64,000 nucleotides of DNA. Origin: Hypholoma sublateritium FD-334 SS-4. Taxonomy: Eukaryota; Basidiomycota; Agaricomycetes; Agaricales; Strophariaceae. Position numbers and translations under genes: made by a program. The stretch lies in contig KN817594.1 in the NCBI GenBank assembly GCA_000827495.1, positions 124,001 through 188,000 of the forward strand, read 5' to 3'. Below the pieces are notes generated by a model. The model made no database searches. It was not told the origin of the DNA and was given only the letters and a program-made list of their open reading frames with translations. Shown here one piece after another: positions 23,570 through 36,657 of this stretch; the stretch's first letter is position 1, and the number at the start of each line of letters is the position of its first letter.

Positions 23570-24300
23570 ATTACTCATCCGGGGGATTTTCAGCGTACTC
23601 TAATTCGAAAGCGCCCGGTGTGCGCGTGTGCTGGCGCTGGCGCCCCGGCTGTGACGACGACGACGGCGCGCGTGTGATTGGCTCGTCGCGGCTGGGTGGC
23701 GTCTTCGCTTCGGGGGGTGGGGGGGGGGGGTGTAAGCAGCATTTGGCGTAAGCAGCATTTGGCGCGGCGCCCACATACGGTAATCAAGGCGTCGCGGTGC
23801 TTACTCTATCCGGGGCATTTACCTGCTCTACATAATCCGAAAGCAATTCGAAAGCGCCCGCTGTGTGTGCTGCAGAAGGAGCTCCAGTGCTGCGGCACGC
23901 CGGTGCGCCGCCGCGGGCACAACGAAGACGTCTGACCGCCGAGGTGCTTACTCTATCCCGGGGATTTATACTCCCCACTGTAAGTAGTGCGGCGCCCGCC
24001 GGTGCGCCCCGAGCGGGACGACGACGATGCGCGTCCACACGCTTGGCCCGCGCTTCTCCTCGGGGTATGTAGCAATTCAGCGCGTAATCACAGTGTCGCG
24101 CTGCTTACTCCATCCGGAGGATCTCCCTCCTCCAATTGCGAGCACAGCCCCCGCTGCAGGCAGTGTGCTGCACGGGGTGTAGCGAGCGCGACGAGGTGTG
24201 CTCCTCGGCTACTAAGTAGCAGCGACCGCGCGTGATTGGGCGCCGTACAGACCCCCCGGCGCACAGCGCGTAATCACGCTGTCGAGGTGCTTACTCCCGG
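23570..24300. repeat. Degenerate tandem array, period about 150-190 bp
   Basis: A core close to GTGCTTACTCTATCCGGGG recurs at 23797, 23944 and 24101 (as CTGCTTACTCCATCCGGAGG), at 24287 in part, and more weakly at 23570. Spacings are 147, 157 and 186 bp, with a longer first gap. Upstream of three cores lies a shared GTAATCA followed by GTGTCG or GCGTCG. Further inside, the units share TTCGAAAGCGCCCG (23.60 and 23.85 kb) and GCGTGATTGG or a close variant (23.67 and 24.23 kb). The units have diverged strongly. No coding function is evident. Confidence 0.6.
23712..23763. repeat. G-run followed by 16 bp tandem duplication
   Basis: The plus strand has six G, a T, then twelve G at 23712-23730. Right after it GTAAGCAGCATTTGGC occurs twice, head to tail, at 23732-23747 and 23748-23763. 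It sits inside the decayed tandem array. Confidence 0.85.
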
Positions 24301-26850
24301 CGCCGGCCACGGCGCCCCAACCCCGAGAGCGCGTGCGGCACGGCGGCCGCGTGGAAGACGGTGGCGCGGGCGCCAGTGCGCGCCGTCGGACGGCGCACGC
24401 CTGCACTCAGCGCACCGCAAGGCGCCCGCGCATGCATACGCGCCTTGGCGTGTCGCCGCGTCTCCTGGGATCGTACGCGTCCATATGCCGCAATGTATAT
24501 ACGTCGTGCTACATATGTCGCGCCATCGACGCGCAGGATCTACCCCGCGCCCCATATATGCCCCCGCGCGCACCACGCGCCACCGAGGCTTACACGCGCA
24601 CGCGCCGACGCGCCGCCCAAGCGCCCCCGTATTCCAACGCACGCAGACCACACGCCCAGCACCCGGACAGCACGTCTCACCAAGCAGCGACCAGTGTAAA
24701 TATTCACGCGCTTATTGCCTATAAGCATCCGTGCAATCAGCACAGTGCAGCGCGCCGCGGGCGATACGCGGCGATGCTGTCGACGCGCGGCACGCGTGAG
24801 GTGGGTGGGACGCGCGGGCGGCGCCGCGGGCTGGGAACGCCCAGCCGCACCAAGCCCGTGCCGCGCCCTGTGCGATCGGGGTGGGGGGAAAGAGGCAATG
24901 CATGCATATCTATGCATATGTACCAGCAGGAGCCCGGAATCTGGATGCGGACGGCGCTTGCCCGCGGGCGGGACGCACTGCGCATGCCGTGTCCATTCCG
25001 TCGCAATCACCGCGAGCCCGCGAAAAGCGGCGCGTCCTAATACGCATGCGGGCCACATATTCCGGGCGTGCAAACAAACAAGGCGTCCCACGGTGCGCCG
25101 GGGCCGTCGACGGGGTGGTATTTCCGTGCGATAATCACGACGCAACGCCGGCGCCGCGCAGCGCCATGGCGCCAACTGGCGCCGCACGATCTCCTCATCA
25201 TACATACCATCATCATCATGCGGGGGCGGGGCGCGGCCGGCGTGTTTCTCCCAGGCGCCTGCCCAATTTCAAATACCCTCCTCGGCAGGCGGGCAGTGTG
25301 CTGCCATACGGGGCGCGGGCGGAATGGAGGCGCTCTGCGCATTCCCGCGATGCGCGGGCGCGGGCGGGGGCGTGGGCGTGGGCACGCCGCTGCGCGCCCA
25401 TAATGCGCGGGTGTGTGCACTTACTCCAATGGCGTTGGCAGGTAGTTATGGCTACGGCCCGGGGGCGTATGCAGCAGCAGCAGCCCCATCGCCTGCAGAT
25501 CGCCTTGGAGGTTAAATGAAAGCGTTATTGAGCCCTTACGGTATAGTCAAATTTGGCCAACTGCGCGGGTGTGTGTGTGGGTGGGTGGTACTGATCAGTA
25601 GACCAATGGGCCAGCAGCGCGGGGCATGTTATTTCCGCACTCGCTGAGCGGTGGGCACCTGTATGCAGCTAAGAGATGGGCGTGCGCGCGACATGGGAGA
25701 GTCAGGTCATGCAGCGCGGACCGCAGTGCGAGGTGCAGGTCGCTCTCGACTCTTGCGCGGCGTCAGCTGTGGCACGCAGCGCCGCGGGCTCAAAAATGAC
25801 CAGCGTCCAGTCTGGGCCTGCGCTCCAGGCGCAGCGGCACCGGTAGTGCCCTCCCACAAATCCACGCATTCCGCGCGCAGCGCAGCCTCTCACGCTGAGG
25901 CGCGGCGCGGCGCCCAGGGCGAGGAACGCACGTCAGCCCGCGCAGGCAGTGCGGGACTGAAACGCAAATCGCAGCCACGCAAGGGATGGATATATCGAGC
26001 ATAATTTAGCCGCTGTCCGAACTGCGTCAGCAGACTGCATTCTATAGCCCGGCGCTTTAAATTGCGGTGGTCTACGATGGACTGTGATTCAGGCTGTATG
26101 GCGCTGTGTTGCAGTTTGAACGCCGACCTTTCAAACTGCCACTTGGCCCTAGGTGGGGCTCTTGCGTCCGACACTCCCCTTGGGTATGCGGAGTAATGTG
26201 GGTACATGCATACCAGCTCAAACTCGGGCGTGAAGCATTCATCGTGGGGTGACAGAAACCGACAATTTGTCGCAGTCTATCCCACGCACGTCCCAGCCCG
26301 CACAGGGACACGCCCGCATCGGACGCGCTCTACGCCCGTTCGCAAACAGCGGTACCGGGCATGTGTAGCCGCCACCAAGAATATTGTGCGCCTGCAAGGA
26401 GTACGAGTGGGGAGGCAGGCAGGCAGGCACCTCAGCCTACGGCCGCCCCTGCGCGTACAGCGTCCAAAGATATCAAGAGACCGACATGAGGCCCGCCACC
26501 AGACGCCCTCCGGCAATGTGTGATAGGGTTGCCGAGGGCGCCCGGCGAGACGAGATCGCGGGTGCCTTGCCCAGATCATAACGGCATCCTGCACATATGG
26601 GGGTGCGCGCGGGCCCGGGGCTTGGCTGGACGTGTTTGGATATCCTTCCTTTCCGGGATGCGATTCGCCCGGGATGTTGCACGGCTTGAGAGCGACTTCA
26701 AGTTGCTCGCATCTGTGTATGTGCTCATTGTACTGACATCCCCTCATTTTGACATAGAGCGCCGCTCTCGTCCACAGGCTGCAGCCACACGCCCGCCACC
26801 CGTGACTTTCCCGCCTTGCCAAGCAGGGGATACGGTGGGCGTATCCTTCA

Positions 26851-29800
26851 TAATTGACACTCATTAAATAATTAAGGCGGGGTAAATGCGCGCTCGGATA
26901 GCCATCCTTAGCCATCCCAGCACTTAATACGCATATAAACATCTCTCCGAAATTAGATTATTGCGGTCCCGCGCCATTTGTTCTCGCCCAGTGGACAAAC
27001 ATGGCAAACACGTTACCGAAAGAGGAAGAGTGGAGACATCCTCATTCTGTGAGAAAATATTGTGTGGGTGAAGGCTTGTGAGAGCTCATACATCCCTGAT
27101 ATGCACACGGTTCCGATTCCTAGGGGAACTGGCTGGAACTGGGGCTGATTGAGTAGTAGCACTCAGCTGGCACTTTAATCAAAAGTTGATATATTCTTTG
27201 GAAATTCAATTGACGGATATTATCCACCCGCAGAAGCATTTACTACCATCACATTTAGCACCCTTTTCCACTCTACACACTCACGGTTACTCTGGAGAAG
27301 ATTCCAGTTCAAAAATATTGAAACACCATCACTTGACCATCACGCATATTTTGACAGTTGTAAACCATGCAAAGCTTGTACTTTTACTAGGAAGTTCACA
27401 AGCTCCCGACTGATGCCAAGATACCTGTGTTCATGTTCATGCCCAAGTCCCCTCTTGACATCCTCGAGATGATTTGCTCAGTTGCTGTGACCAATTGACG
27501 AGACCGCTGCGGCCTGCCGAGAGATTCCGTCCATTTCAATTTTTAAATTCCGGTTTGAGTCTCCGCCATCCGCAGCCGGGCCACATCGCCCCACGGTTGT
27601 ACAACACCCTCATCATCCATCTCGAATTCACGCCAAATGACTGGTTGCACCGCAGCCGGATGGAATTTTCTATCTACCCTGTATCTGGCAAGCCGCGGGC
27701 TACGTGGTAATGGCCACCTGCTGCGCCTCGGTCATCTCAGATGTCTACTCTTGGACTCTTCTTCACCCCAATAGCCTCATGCCGACGCAGCACTCCGAAA
27801 TCGAGTTATTTTTGCTTTGGCGCTATAAGCTGCATGCCACGATGCTAGCCACTTCCCAGCCCTAGAAGATAGCAAGATATAGCGCGCAGCAAAATGGGTG
27901 CACGGGCGAATCGATCCCTGGTGTTAGCTCAATCGAGGCAACAAAATGAAGATAGTATGAGCGTGTGGACAGCCTACTCTCCCATAGTACGGAGCTGTCT
28001 CGGATATCAAGGAGCGACGCCCGAAAGACGCGTGAAAACGCGAAATTGATAAGTGTTCACACCCTTGCTTCCAATGCAGAGGACTCTTATTTTAACCTCC
28101 TGATCACCAGACAGGTTCCGCAAGCTGATCGATGTGAACCGCAATATATATACCACGGCGGTATCGCCTCGGAACACATCGATGAAGGCAACTCCTTGTT
28201 GGCACTCTATCGGAGTATCTTTCGGAATTCTCATGCACCAATCTCTCCTACATGGGAATACGTCACTGTCGAGGTTTCATGGCTACTGGGATAGCAAATA
28301 AAGGCGCCTCATCACTGGTACCATCATCTGGGGCATCCATCTGGTTTCCATATCTGACCGCGGGTCTGCGAGCTTTCTTTCCATTATCTGAGCCTTCTGC
28401 GTTATCGTCAACGTTCCATTTACCCTCGAACAGGCCCCGTCACTTGCGTTATAAGGAGAACTTGTATATCCATCACTACCGGTCTCCCATGCTCCCCACT
28501 CAGTGTTTCTATTACTGGCGGTAGCTCTACGATGTTCTTATAATGGTATCTCGGACATTGTTCATGATAACCATGAGAGGCTTTCAGACAGCACCAGCTG
28601 ACGCACGCCAAATACCCCGTCCCATTATTATTCCGGAAAAAGGCTATCAAGTATCTATTTTGATGCATGCGCACGTTGCAGTTATGCCACTGATAACCCC
28701 TTCTTCTGAGAAGCTGAGCTACAGCAGACCTGGCCTAGATATTTACTGGGAATTGTCCGACGAATCCGGACGAAATTGTCTTTTTCGATAGATTTTGCGG
28801 TGTTCAGTTTTCCTCGATCCTTTTCGATACGCTGTCTGCCGCAACCGATGAACTCATCTGGATAGCTACGCCCTGACTATTCTACGACGACCCTCCGCAG
28901 ATACCTGCCGTCGCAATCTTGGTGGCACGTCCTCAACAATACAGTTTCGTTTCTCAAGGGACTTGTGTGCTCGACCGTATCGTAGAAACGCATTACGGGT
29001 GCTAGTACTGGGACCAGCACCGGCTATAAAAGTCTCAGATTCCTCATATCGGAGTGCCCTCTGAGAAATGAGTGGTCGCTGCGGTTAATATGGGCGAGCT
29101 TCTGCGCTGTCACCTCACTACAATTTCCAACCGCTCCTGGAGTTTTTCTATAGTGTTTATGATGTCAAGAAACGTGTTTCTCAAACGCTTTTACGGGGAA
29201 GTGGGCCAGTTGTGTCTGGACAAGCAACTCGCCGTGAGTCGTTTGATTAGTATCTATGAAGAATATCGCGCCGCTTTCTCTTCAAGTTACCCCTCAGCGC
29301 TCAGCCATTACCCCTGCTCTCTGTTTCACTGTCGGCTGAATTTCGGGGCGCCGATAGCTATTTTATTCTATATATTCGTGGACACTAAGACCTGCTCCTA
29401 GCGGCCGTCATGCTCCGGAAAGTAACCTTTCAAAAGATAACGCATCGTAGAGTGCATCTTCACTGCAATCCAAGTCTTAAATGCGAGAATATATACATCA
29501 CAGCGGGCGCTTAAAGTTGCCCATTCTCTTGACCCTTATCCCAGCATTCCGGCATGCCGTCGGAGCGCTTGGCTAACAGCCACGCTCAGCTGTTTATCTC
29601 ACTAGACTTCAAGGACCCCTCGGCATGGAACAGAAGGAAATTCTCATGAAGTAATCTTTGTTGACCTTCAGTAGGTAGAAAATATACGGCACTACCATTG
29701 GCAAGGCACTTACTATGTACTGATATCTTCGGTGCCGGTATATCTACCTGGGGCCACTTGTCTGAGCGCTATGAGTCGGCAATCCCGGCGACCTATGTGT

Positions 29801-30673
29801 TTCATGATTGGTGACCGTGTTTAAAGCCCTTGATAAATTTGGCTTCGCTGATCCCTATTTCATGAGACGAGGAAAGTAAGGAAAAGTAAGGATCGACGTC
29901 CTGAAACGCGTATGTATCCTCAGCATGTCCAAAGGTCAGGCACTTGGATATCAATATAATCACGCGAAGGATAGTACATTACCTCTGCACTAACCTAACC
30001 AGTTATCCTGCCTGAACCAGCGCCTTGGACGTTACACGGTTGCTATTCCTACATACTATATAGGTATTGTTAGCGACCACTGTAGTCCTGCAGAGGTAAA
30101 TGATATCGAGTAGCAATCCTGTCACGAGGCCTGTCGTGCTAAATAAAACACGAATTGTCAATGCTGAAACATTTTACGACAGTTGATGTCAAAAATCTTT
30201 ACTTGCTACCTCGTGGTAGCTCGTGGTGCGTCTTTGGATTCAATAGATACTGCCTATCAATGATTCTTCAGTGCCACTGATGAACAAAAATGGACGTACT
30301 AACTCTTAAAAGCTGAGGCCGGTTCTACAGTGCAAACGAAAGAGTTGGCTTGGAGTTGGCAACAAACTGGAAGGAGAATTGATACCCTCCAATGGAAGAG
30401 ATTAATACGCGCATGAATACGGCTATTATACTGTGGATAATTGCTGTATCATTTAGTAGTTCCAGGAGTCCCACTAAAGCATATTCAAGAGATAATGAGA
30501 ATCAGCCAGCTATCACACGGTTCCCAGGAGTAACTTCCTTTAGTTCTGGTGATTGGCTGAGTGATCATACGTAAGTAAACGTAAGATTGATGGATTATCG
30601 TCTTCTAAATATAGCTCAGGTCGCGATTTCACTATATCATAGTACGAGGACAAGAAGAAATGAACATACCGCC
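26851..30673. other. Gene-poor stretch of ordinary composition
   Basis: Frames are short, with frequent stops on both strands. No domain, transposase or reverse transcriptase motif was recognised. This is plausibly decayed intergenic or repeat-derived DNA. Confidence 0.45.
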
Positions 30674-32022
30674 ATGGCCTCCAACAGCACGGTAGTACCT
30701 CTTCCCAACCCCAATACACCGCTCGCATTTCTCCCCCCTGAGATCGCGTACCAGACCTCTGTGGCCATTTACGTCTTGGCAGGTGGATTAGGAGTGAGCC
30801 ACTATTGTCTAACCTACGTCTAATTATGGCAGAATCCTGACAAGAATTGCAGGTATTGGTTTGGGATATACTGGACAACATCCCCAGCGACTACAAGCTT
30901 CTCTTCAAGAACAAAGTTACTTTGACAACGCTCATTTATTTTCTTTCTCGGTGAATTCTCTCGCTTTACTTCACATGGAGGAGTGATGCTCACCGTATTA
31001 TGGCGACGATTAGTATCGGCTCCTTGGGATATGTCCTTTCTGCAAACATTTTTGAAAGTGAGTATTACATATATTGGCATGCGTAGCTCATGTACTTATA
31101 TATAATTCGGTTTTCAAGCCGCACCAACCGGAAACTGTGCTGCATTTGAGCACATAGGCGATGCCTGGTACCCCATGTCGCTCAGCTTTAGCGCCCTCTT
31201 GTTCTTCCTTCGACTTCGGGCAATATATAACCGAAACCGAATTATCGTCGCCTGCTATTTTGTTCTGTGGCTTGGACTCGTTGGGTCAACGATTCTAATC
31301 CCTATTGTTATTTCGGGCGCTAGCATCGGACCTACAAAATACTGTGTTGACGCCGACGTTCCCAACTCCTCATACGCTGCAATTTTTGCCCCGTTGATCC
31401 ACGACACCCTAGTATTTGTAGCCATTTCCTGGCGGTTAACCCAGAATGCGCATATGGAGCTGAATTTCAAAGAGGGCTTCAAGATTGCAGCCTTCGGAAA
31501 ATACCTCCCTACGTTTACTCAAAGTTTGCTGAAAGACGGCCAGCGATACTACCTGTAAGCGCCTCCCTTTCCGCCTCTCTCTCAGCGTACTCAAGATCAG
31601 ACAGGATCAGCTTGATATCGAATCTACTCACACTCATTATGGTTTTCAATACCCGTGTCCCGGTGCCGATGCGGTCCATGTTTGCCACGCCTAACATCGC
31701 CCTACTCAACATCATGGCCTGCCGAGTTTACAGAAACACGAAATTCGGGCTCTTCAGAGAGGAGGAGCTCTCGACGGCCAATATGAACAAGGCGGACGCA
31801 GAAAGCAAGCTTCCTCCATTCCCTGTCTTCGCCCGTCGCAGTGCGATTACGACGACAGACTCGAATGACTCCCCCTATACTGCTTCGTCCCGAACGACCA
31901 GGGGCATGGGTGCGGTCTCCGTAGTAAACATGGAGCCCGTTGGCTCCGGAAAACTCGGCCAGATCAAGGAGTACTCAAGCAGTACTTTGGGGGGTGTTGA
32001 ATCGCCAATCGAGGAAAAATGA
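30674..32022 (+). CDS. 7TM-family membrane protein, copy B
   Basis: Five exons join in frame: 30674-30793, 30853-30950, 31014-31057, 31119-31554 and 31605-32022, giving 371 residues. The N-terminus has NPNTPLAFLPPEIAYQTS, then VLVWDILDNIPSDYKLLF across the first splice. Several hydrophobic helices follow (for example LSFSALLFFLRLRAIYNR, FVLWLGLVGSTILIPIVI, LIHDTLVFVAISWRL). The last helix region ends in the signature NIMACRVYRNTKFG. A polar cytoplasmic-type tail of about 100 residues follows. The arrangement fits seven membrane spans and resembles the large DUF6533-like group of Agaricomycetes. No ligand or partner is known and I assign no function. It is convergent with copy C, with 238 bp between the stops. 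Confidence 0.8.
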
Positions 32023-32260
32023 ACAAATTATATACCATTGCGCATTGACTGCGCTTAATTGTCAATGTAGGGATCTATGTAGTGCCAATTTATTTAAATT
32101 TGGAGGCTGCGCAGATCACTTCACAGAATTGAGATTTTGGCTTACTACGAGGTATACTATTACTACATGGCAATTTACAGTATGTAATATTCAACAAATT
32201 CCCTTGCAGTACTTTCCACAAGTAAATTGAACGAAATGAGAGACATATATTGATGTTTAA

Positions 32261-33644
32261 TTAGTCGTTCCGAGCACTCTGCGATTCAACGTCCACGAGG
32301 AAAGATTGGTGACTTTCCTTCTGTGTTGATTTGTCCCCCGATATTTCAAAATTCCCCAGTGATGATGTTGTATGCAGCTTCGTCGTGATATCGCTCAATG
32401 GAAGGTCGAGACTATCCAACGCGGTTGTCGTGTTTTTTGCGCGGCTGCGAGCAAAAATAGGGAATGCGGGGATTCGAGTTTCCCGGCGTGGCTTTGCATC
32501 TAGTGTAGTTGTCGAAACCTCCGTCTCTCTTATCTTCCCGAACTTCGTGTTTCTGTACACCCTGCAGGCCATGATGTTGGTGAGGACGATGTTGGGCGTC
32601 GCGCACATCGAGCGCATAGGGATGGGAACAGATGTATCGAACACCATAATCACTGTGACCAGGTTTGATATCAGGCTGATCCTGCGTATATCGAAGCAAG
32701 TCGTTGAAGAAAAGCATGAATAGAGAACACATATATGGGGCTTACAAGTAATATTTCTGTCCGTCCTTCAATAGGCCTTTCGTAAAGGACGGCAGGTATT
32801 TTCCATAGAGCGCGCTCTGTATACCGTCCTTGAAGCCCATCTCCCTGTGTGCGTTTGTGACCAAGCGCCATGATATTGCGAAGAAAACGAGTGTGTCGTG
32901 GATGAGGGGAGATAAAAGACCGGCGTAGGTGACGGGCGGGACGTTCGCGTCGATGCAGTATTTGGTATCACCGATGTTAGCGCCGATGATGACGATAGGG
33001 ACGATCATCGTCGTTCCGACCAAAGATAGCCAGAGAAGGAAGAACAAAAATACGACGATGCGATCACGGTTGTAAATGGCACGAAGCCGTAAAAAGAAAA
33101 GAAGGGCGCTGGCACCCAGGGACACTGGGTAGAAGGCGTCCGTGATAGTTTCGAACGCTGCGCAATGTCCTGTCGGTGCAGCTGAAAAATGCGACGTAAT
33201 CAGCGTCAGCTACGATACAAAAAGCTATGATGATGGGACTAACTCTCAAAGATGTTAGAAGCGATGACATATCCCAAGGACCCAAGCCTTTTGACACGAG
33301 CGCTCGCGCGTCAGCATTGCGTGGTAGGATGATATACTGGTGGGCGAATTACCTTGAGAAAAAGTACACAAATGTTGTAAAGCTCATGCGGTGCTTGAAC
33401 ATGAGCCGATAGTCACTCGATATGTTGTCCAACACATCCCAAATAAGCACCTATGTGCCCACACAGGCGTCTTATGAGCTGACGGCACAGAGATTGAGCG
33501 CCTAACGCGCAGCTTTGCAAAGCTCACCCCTGCGGATCCAGCGAGAACATAGATTGATACTGAGGTCTGATATGCGGCTTTCGGATCAAGGAATGCGAGA
33601 GGCGTGTTGGGATTAGGGAGCGGTGTGTCCGTGATGTTCGACAT
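32261..33644 (-). CDS. 7TM-family membrane protein, copy C
   Basis: The start at 33644 gives MSNITDTPLPNPNTPLAFLD, and the next exon opens VLIWDVLDNISSDYRLMF. The main membrane exon, about 33125-32742, holds LGASALLFFLRLRAIYNRDR, IVPIVIIGANIGDTKYC and LIHDTLVFFAISWRL, ending DGQKYYL at a splice. The last exon carries NIMACRVYRNTKFG and a polar tail to the stop at 32261. Intron positions match copy B, so the two arose by duplication and now lie tail to tail. All frames look open and conserved, so it is probably functional. Function unknown. Confidence 0.8.
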
Positions 33645-36600
33645 TGGGAGTGGCGAAGGTTGGAGGGCGAGATCACCAGCTCATAGACTGTCCACAGTGA
33701 CCGTTCTGTACAAGAAATCGACGGAGGATTGCTAATTTGCGCCCCAAATACTTAGTAACAACGAAAGCCTCCTTAACGCATGTTAACCCCTTCGGAACGA
33801 CAGAATGCTCCTGGTGGGAGCTGGTGGGAATATTTTATTTTAGTATTAGGCTTATAAAGATCCATTAGGAAATATGCCATGTGCAGATTACCAGTTACTC
33901 TGGGTTGGTATGCAGATACTACTTATTTACTAGTCTTCGTACACGATTCACAATGTGATGGCCGTTATTTGCTATGTCTTTCCGCTTTCGGGACGCTGAC
34001 GGCATATACTGGCCGCTGGTATGCCGCTGTTCGGCTTTCGGCTTGTCCGTAGATAAGGTTTATTCAAGTTGTTTGCCCTTCAAAATAATTTAGAGTGGTG
34101 AAAACACAAATAACATGGAAAATATCGGCCATCACTCGGCACGCACCAAACTTTAGGCAAATCAGACTTGCTTTCCATAGAAAATCAAGCAGTACAATGC
34201 GCGGACAATTTCGGAAATTTGACGGAGTCATCTGATAAAGTAGGAAAGCTTCTGAATATTATATGCCAGCGGGAAACACGAAAAATGTCGCTTTCTAGCT
34301 CTCATTGACAAAAGACAGATGGGCCTTTCAACGCCCCATGAGTAACAGTTGAGCGTACAATGCAAATTTCACCTTGAATTAATCTCGCTTCCGAGTCACA
34401 GAAACAGAACAAAGAGTATTCCAAATACTCACGACCATAATCTATTGACACATACAACGCAGGGACTGTGCGGGCGGCCCTATGCCAAAGCAGAAGAATT
34501 GAATACCGAACCGTAACCCTACCTTCCCTCATACTGCGGTGTAACAGATATACGTAATCTTCGGACGTTTTGATGGCCATATTTGCATGGGAGGGCGCTC
34601 CAAGGGCGCTCAATTACGCGCACGACTCGGGCACAGACCGACTAATAAAAATAACGAATTCACACCAGAGCGGATACTATGCTACGGCGGTTGCAAGCTG
34701 CAGATGCCGCGCTATCTATTCTACCGTGTCCTTTCCCTCGCCTGGTTGCTCAATACCTATTGTGACTTGGTCGCCTGCGACAAGTCGGATGGATAATATA
34801 TACGCCCCCGCAATGGGCGGTGTCTGCCCGCTATGTGAAAGCATCGGCGAAATCCCCATTCCGGCAAGCGTTGGCGTCCCAAAATATCCAACGACCTGCA
34901 TACATATGTATTCAAATGCTTCTGTACTCGGAGGGCATGTTGAGGGTCTGAATTCTCTTCGGATCAAAAAATCCTCGTGTTTTCGACGTATCCGACACAG
35001 AGGAAGACGAAGATCTCCAGTAACCTGAACCAAGCTTCATTAATTGAGAAGCATTAGTGTGGCAGGCAGAACAGAGGGCAAGAAATGAAATGGCTACGTC
35101 TCAAATTCAATACGCCGACAGAGCTCTTTGCGGCCGCAAAATTTAAACAGCGCCGGTAGCGATGGACGTTGTGGTGATGAACGTATGTTGAAAGCTTCAG
35201 GCAGGGGATGGGCGATCCGAGTTATATATTGTGCTAGACATTTTTAGGGTGGCTCGGTAAGAGCGGATGTGCGAGCGGGAGCGGTGCGTGAAAATTTGCG
35301 AATAGCTTTTGGACTCACCGCGGAGGAGCCACGTTGCATCAGGCGCCGACTACTGACCCAAATTCACGTTGATGCATGGAGAAGGCATCCAACAAATCAA
35401 TGACTTTCGGTGACTTCAAGGGCTCAGTCAGCACACTGGGGCGGCTGAGTAGGGATAGTAGCCCCTGTAATCAGATCAAGGCTAGTGTCCGTGGTTCGTG
35501 GGTTTGTAGCACAGTCTATGACCCGCTGATACTCCCAAAATATTGGATATCTATCTCAACTTGAATAAGACGCATCATGGACGGCGCAAGAAAGATCTCC
35601 TATACACTGTCCTCCAAAATTGGTTGGTTGAAACGAAACGAAATAATAGGAATTTATCGTAGAAGAGCGGTCAAGCACGCATAGTAGGCTGGAGGATGAA
35701 ATATCATTACAGTTAGGAGCAGTCAACTGAACGCCAGATGACAGAGATATAATCGACTCGAGTGGCTAGGGGGACATTGATAATTCTAAGAAGCCTGAGT
35801 CCTTTGACTGGTGGGCAGGAAATCTTAGGAAAGACGAACCTATCGCAGAACATGAGCTGTTCCCTGTTGTCTGCAGTGATCCCCAACACGTCTGTTGAAT
35901 TACAACACTACGTGAGTGTCCCGTCCGTGTACCATCGTTTCTTTGCTCAGATATGCAGCTGCTCGCACGTTTTACAGGATACATCAGTAGTACTAAGAGT
36001 AGTCTGGGTTTCGAGCACTAATATTGTGGAATATCTGGTATAAGTATGGATTGCACAGGGAATTTCTACATCATCATGATTGCTACTTGTTGCCACTGCT
36101 TATGTGTTACACTTCAAGTTGTGTTACACATAAGAGGAAGATTCAGACAGGGGATATATAATGTGCAGTGATAGCGGACCCAATATGGTTGAAGTGCTCA
36201 GCAGTCGACGCGCCTGAGGTGGGTGCTGCTGAGCGTGGACGTTGACGTTGAGCGCGGGCCCCCGGCGCTTATTAGCACGGCCCCCAAGTACTGGAGCCAA
36301 AATTTAGCTGATGCGCTGCATAGAACTCAGCCATGATACTGATACTAGCGCACTGACAGTGAGAAGGGGGAGAAGACAAGCGACGTCACGGTGCATACGA
36401 ACAGTCACGGATAAGTGCGGCTTGAGTGCGGCTTGAGATGGAATCATGGAACAAAATAGCAACAAATTAGCGCCCAAAAGTTGTACATAAGTCACGAGAA
36501 CAGCTTAGTCATGCAAATATTGTAGCTTACCAATAATTGACCAATAATCGAGTTCCGCCAATTGAACACACATCTTTCCTTCTTGCCAACTTCCACACCA

Positions 36601-36657
36601 CTCTTTTTGGAGTTTATATCCTCTCTTGATATCGACTGCACTTGCTCCTGCTCTACG
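33645..36657. other. Stretch without a supported gene
   Basis: Open frames reach 152 codons (34570-35028, plus) but have no recognisable motif and are opposed by frames on the other strand. The last 100 bp before 36658 are pyrimidine-rich and probably serve as the NBP35 promoter. Confidence 0.4.

Larger units (their letters stand above)
22175..26850. other. GC/CpG-rich non-coding domain, right arm
   Basis: Same composition as the left arm, with overlapping Arg/Pro-rich frames on both strands and no recognisable domain. It holds a decayed tandem array (23.57-24.30 kb), a G-run and a 16 bp tandem duplication. GC falls sharply at about 26.85 kb, where the sequence becomes AT-rich. No gene can be supported. 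If MKT1 has a divergent neighbour, it is not visible. Confidence 0.6.

Noticed and set aside
23570..24300. CRISPR-like array
   Set aside because: Spacing is irregular and large, units are degenerate and the genome is a fungus; a decayed tandem repeat explains it.
26277..26942. 221-codon minus-strand frame
   Set aside because: No domain or signal. It crosses the edge of the GC-rich domain, and composition explains it.
34570..35028. 152-codon plus-strand frame
   Set aside because: No motif, opposed by a minus-strand frame of similar length; chance is likely.
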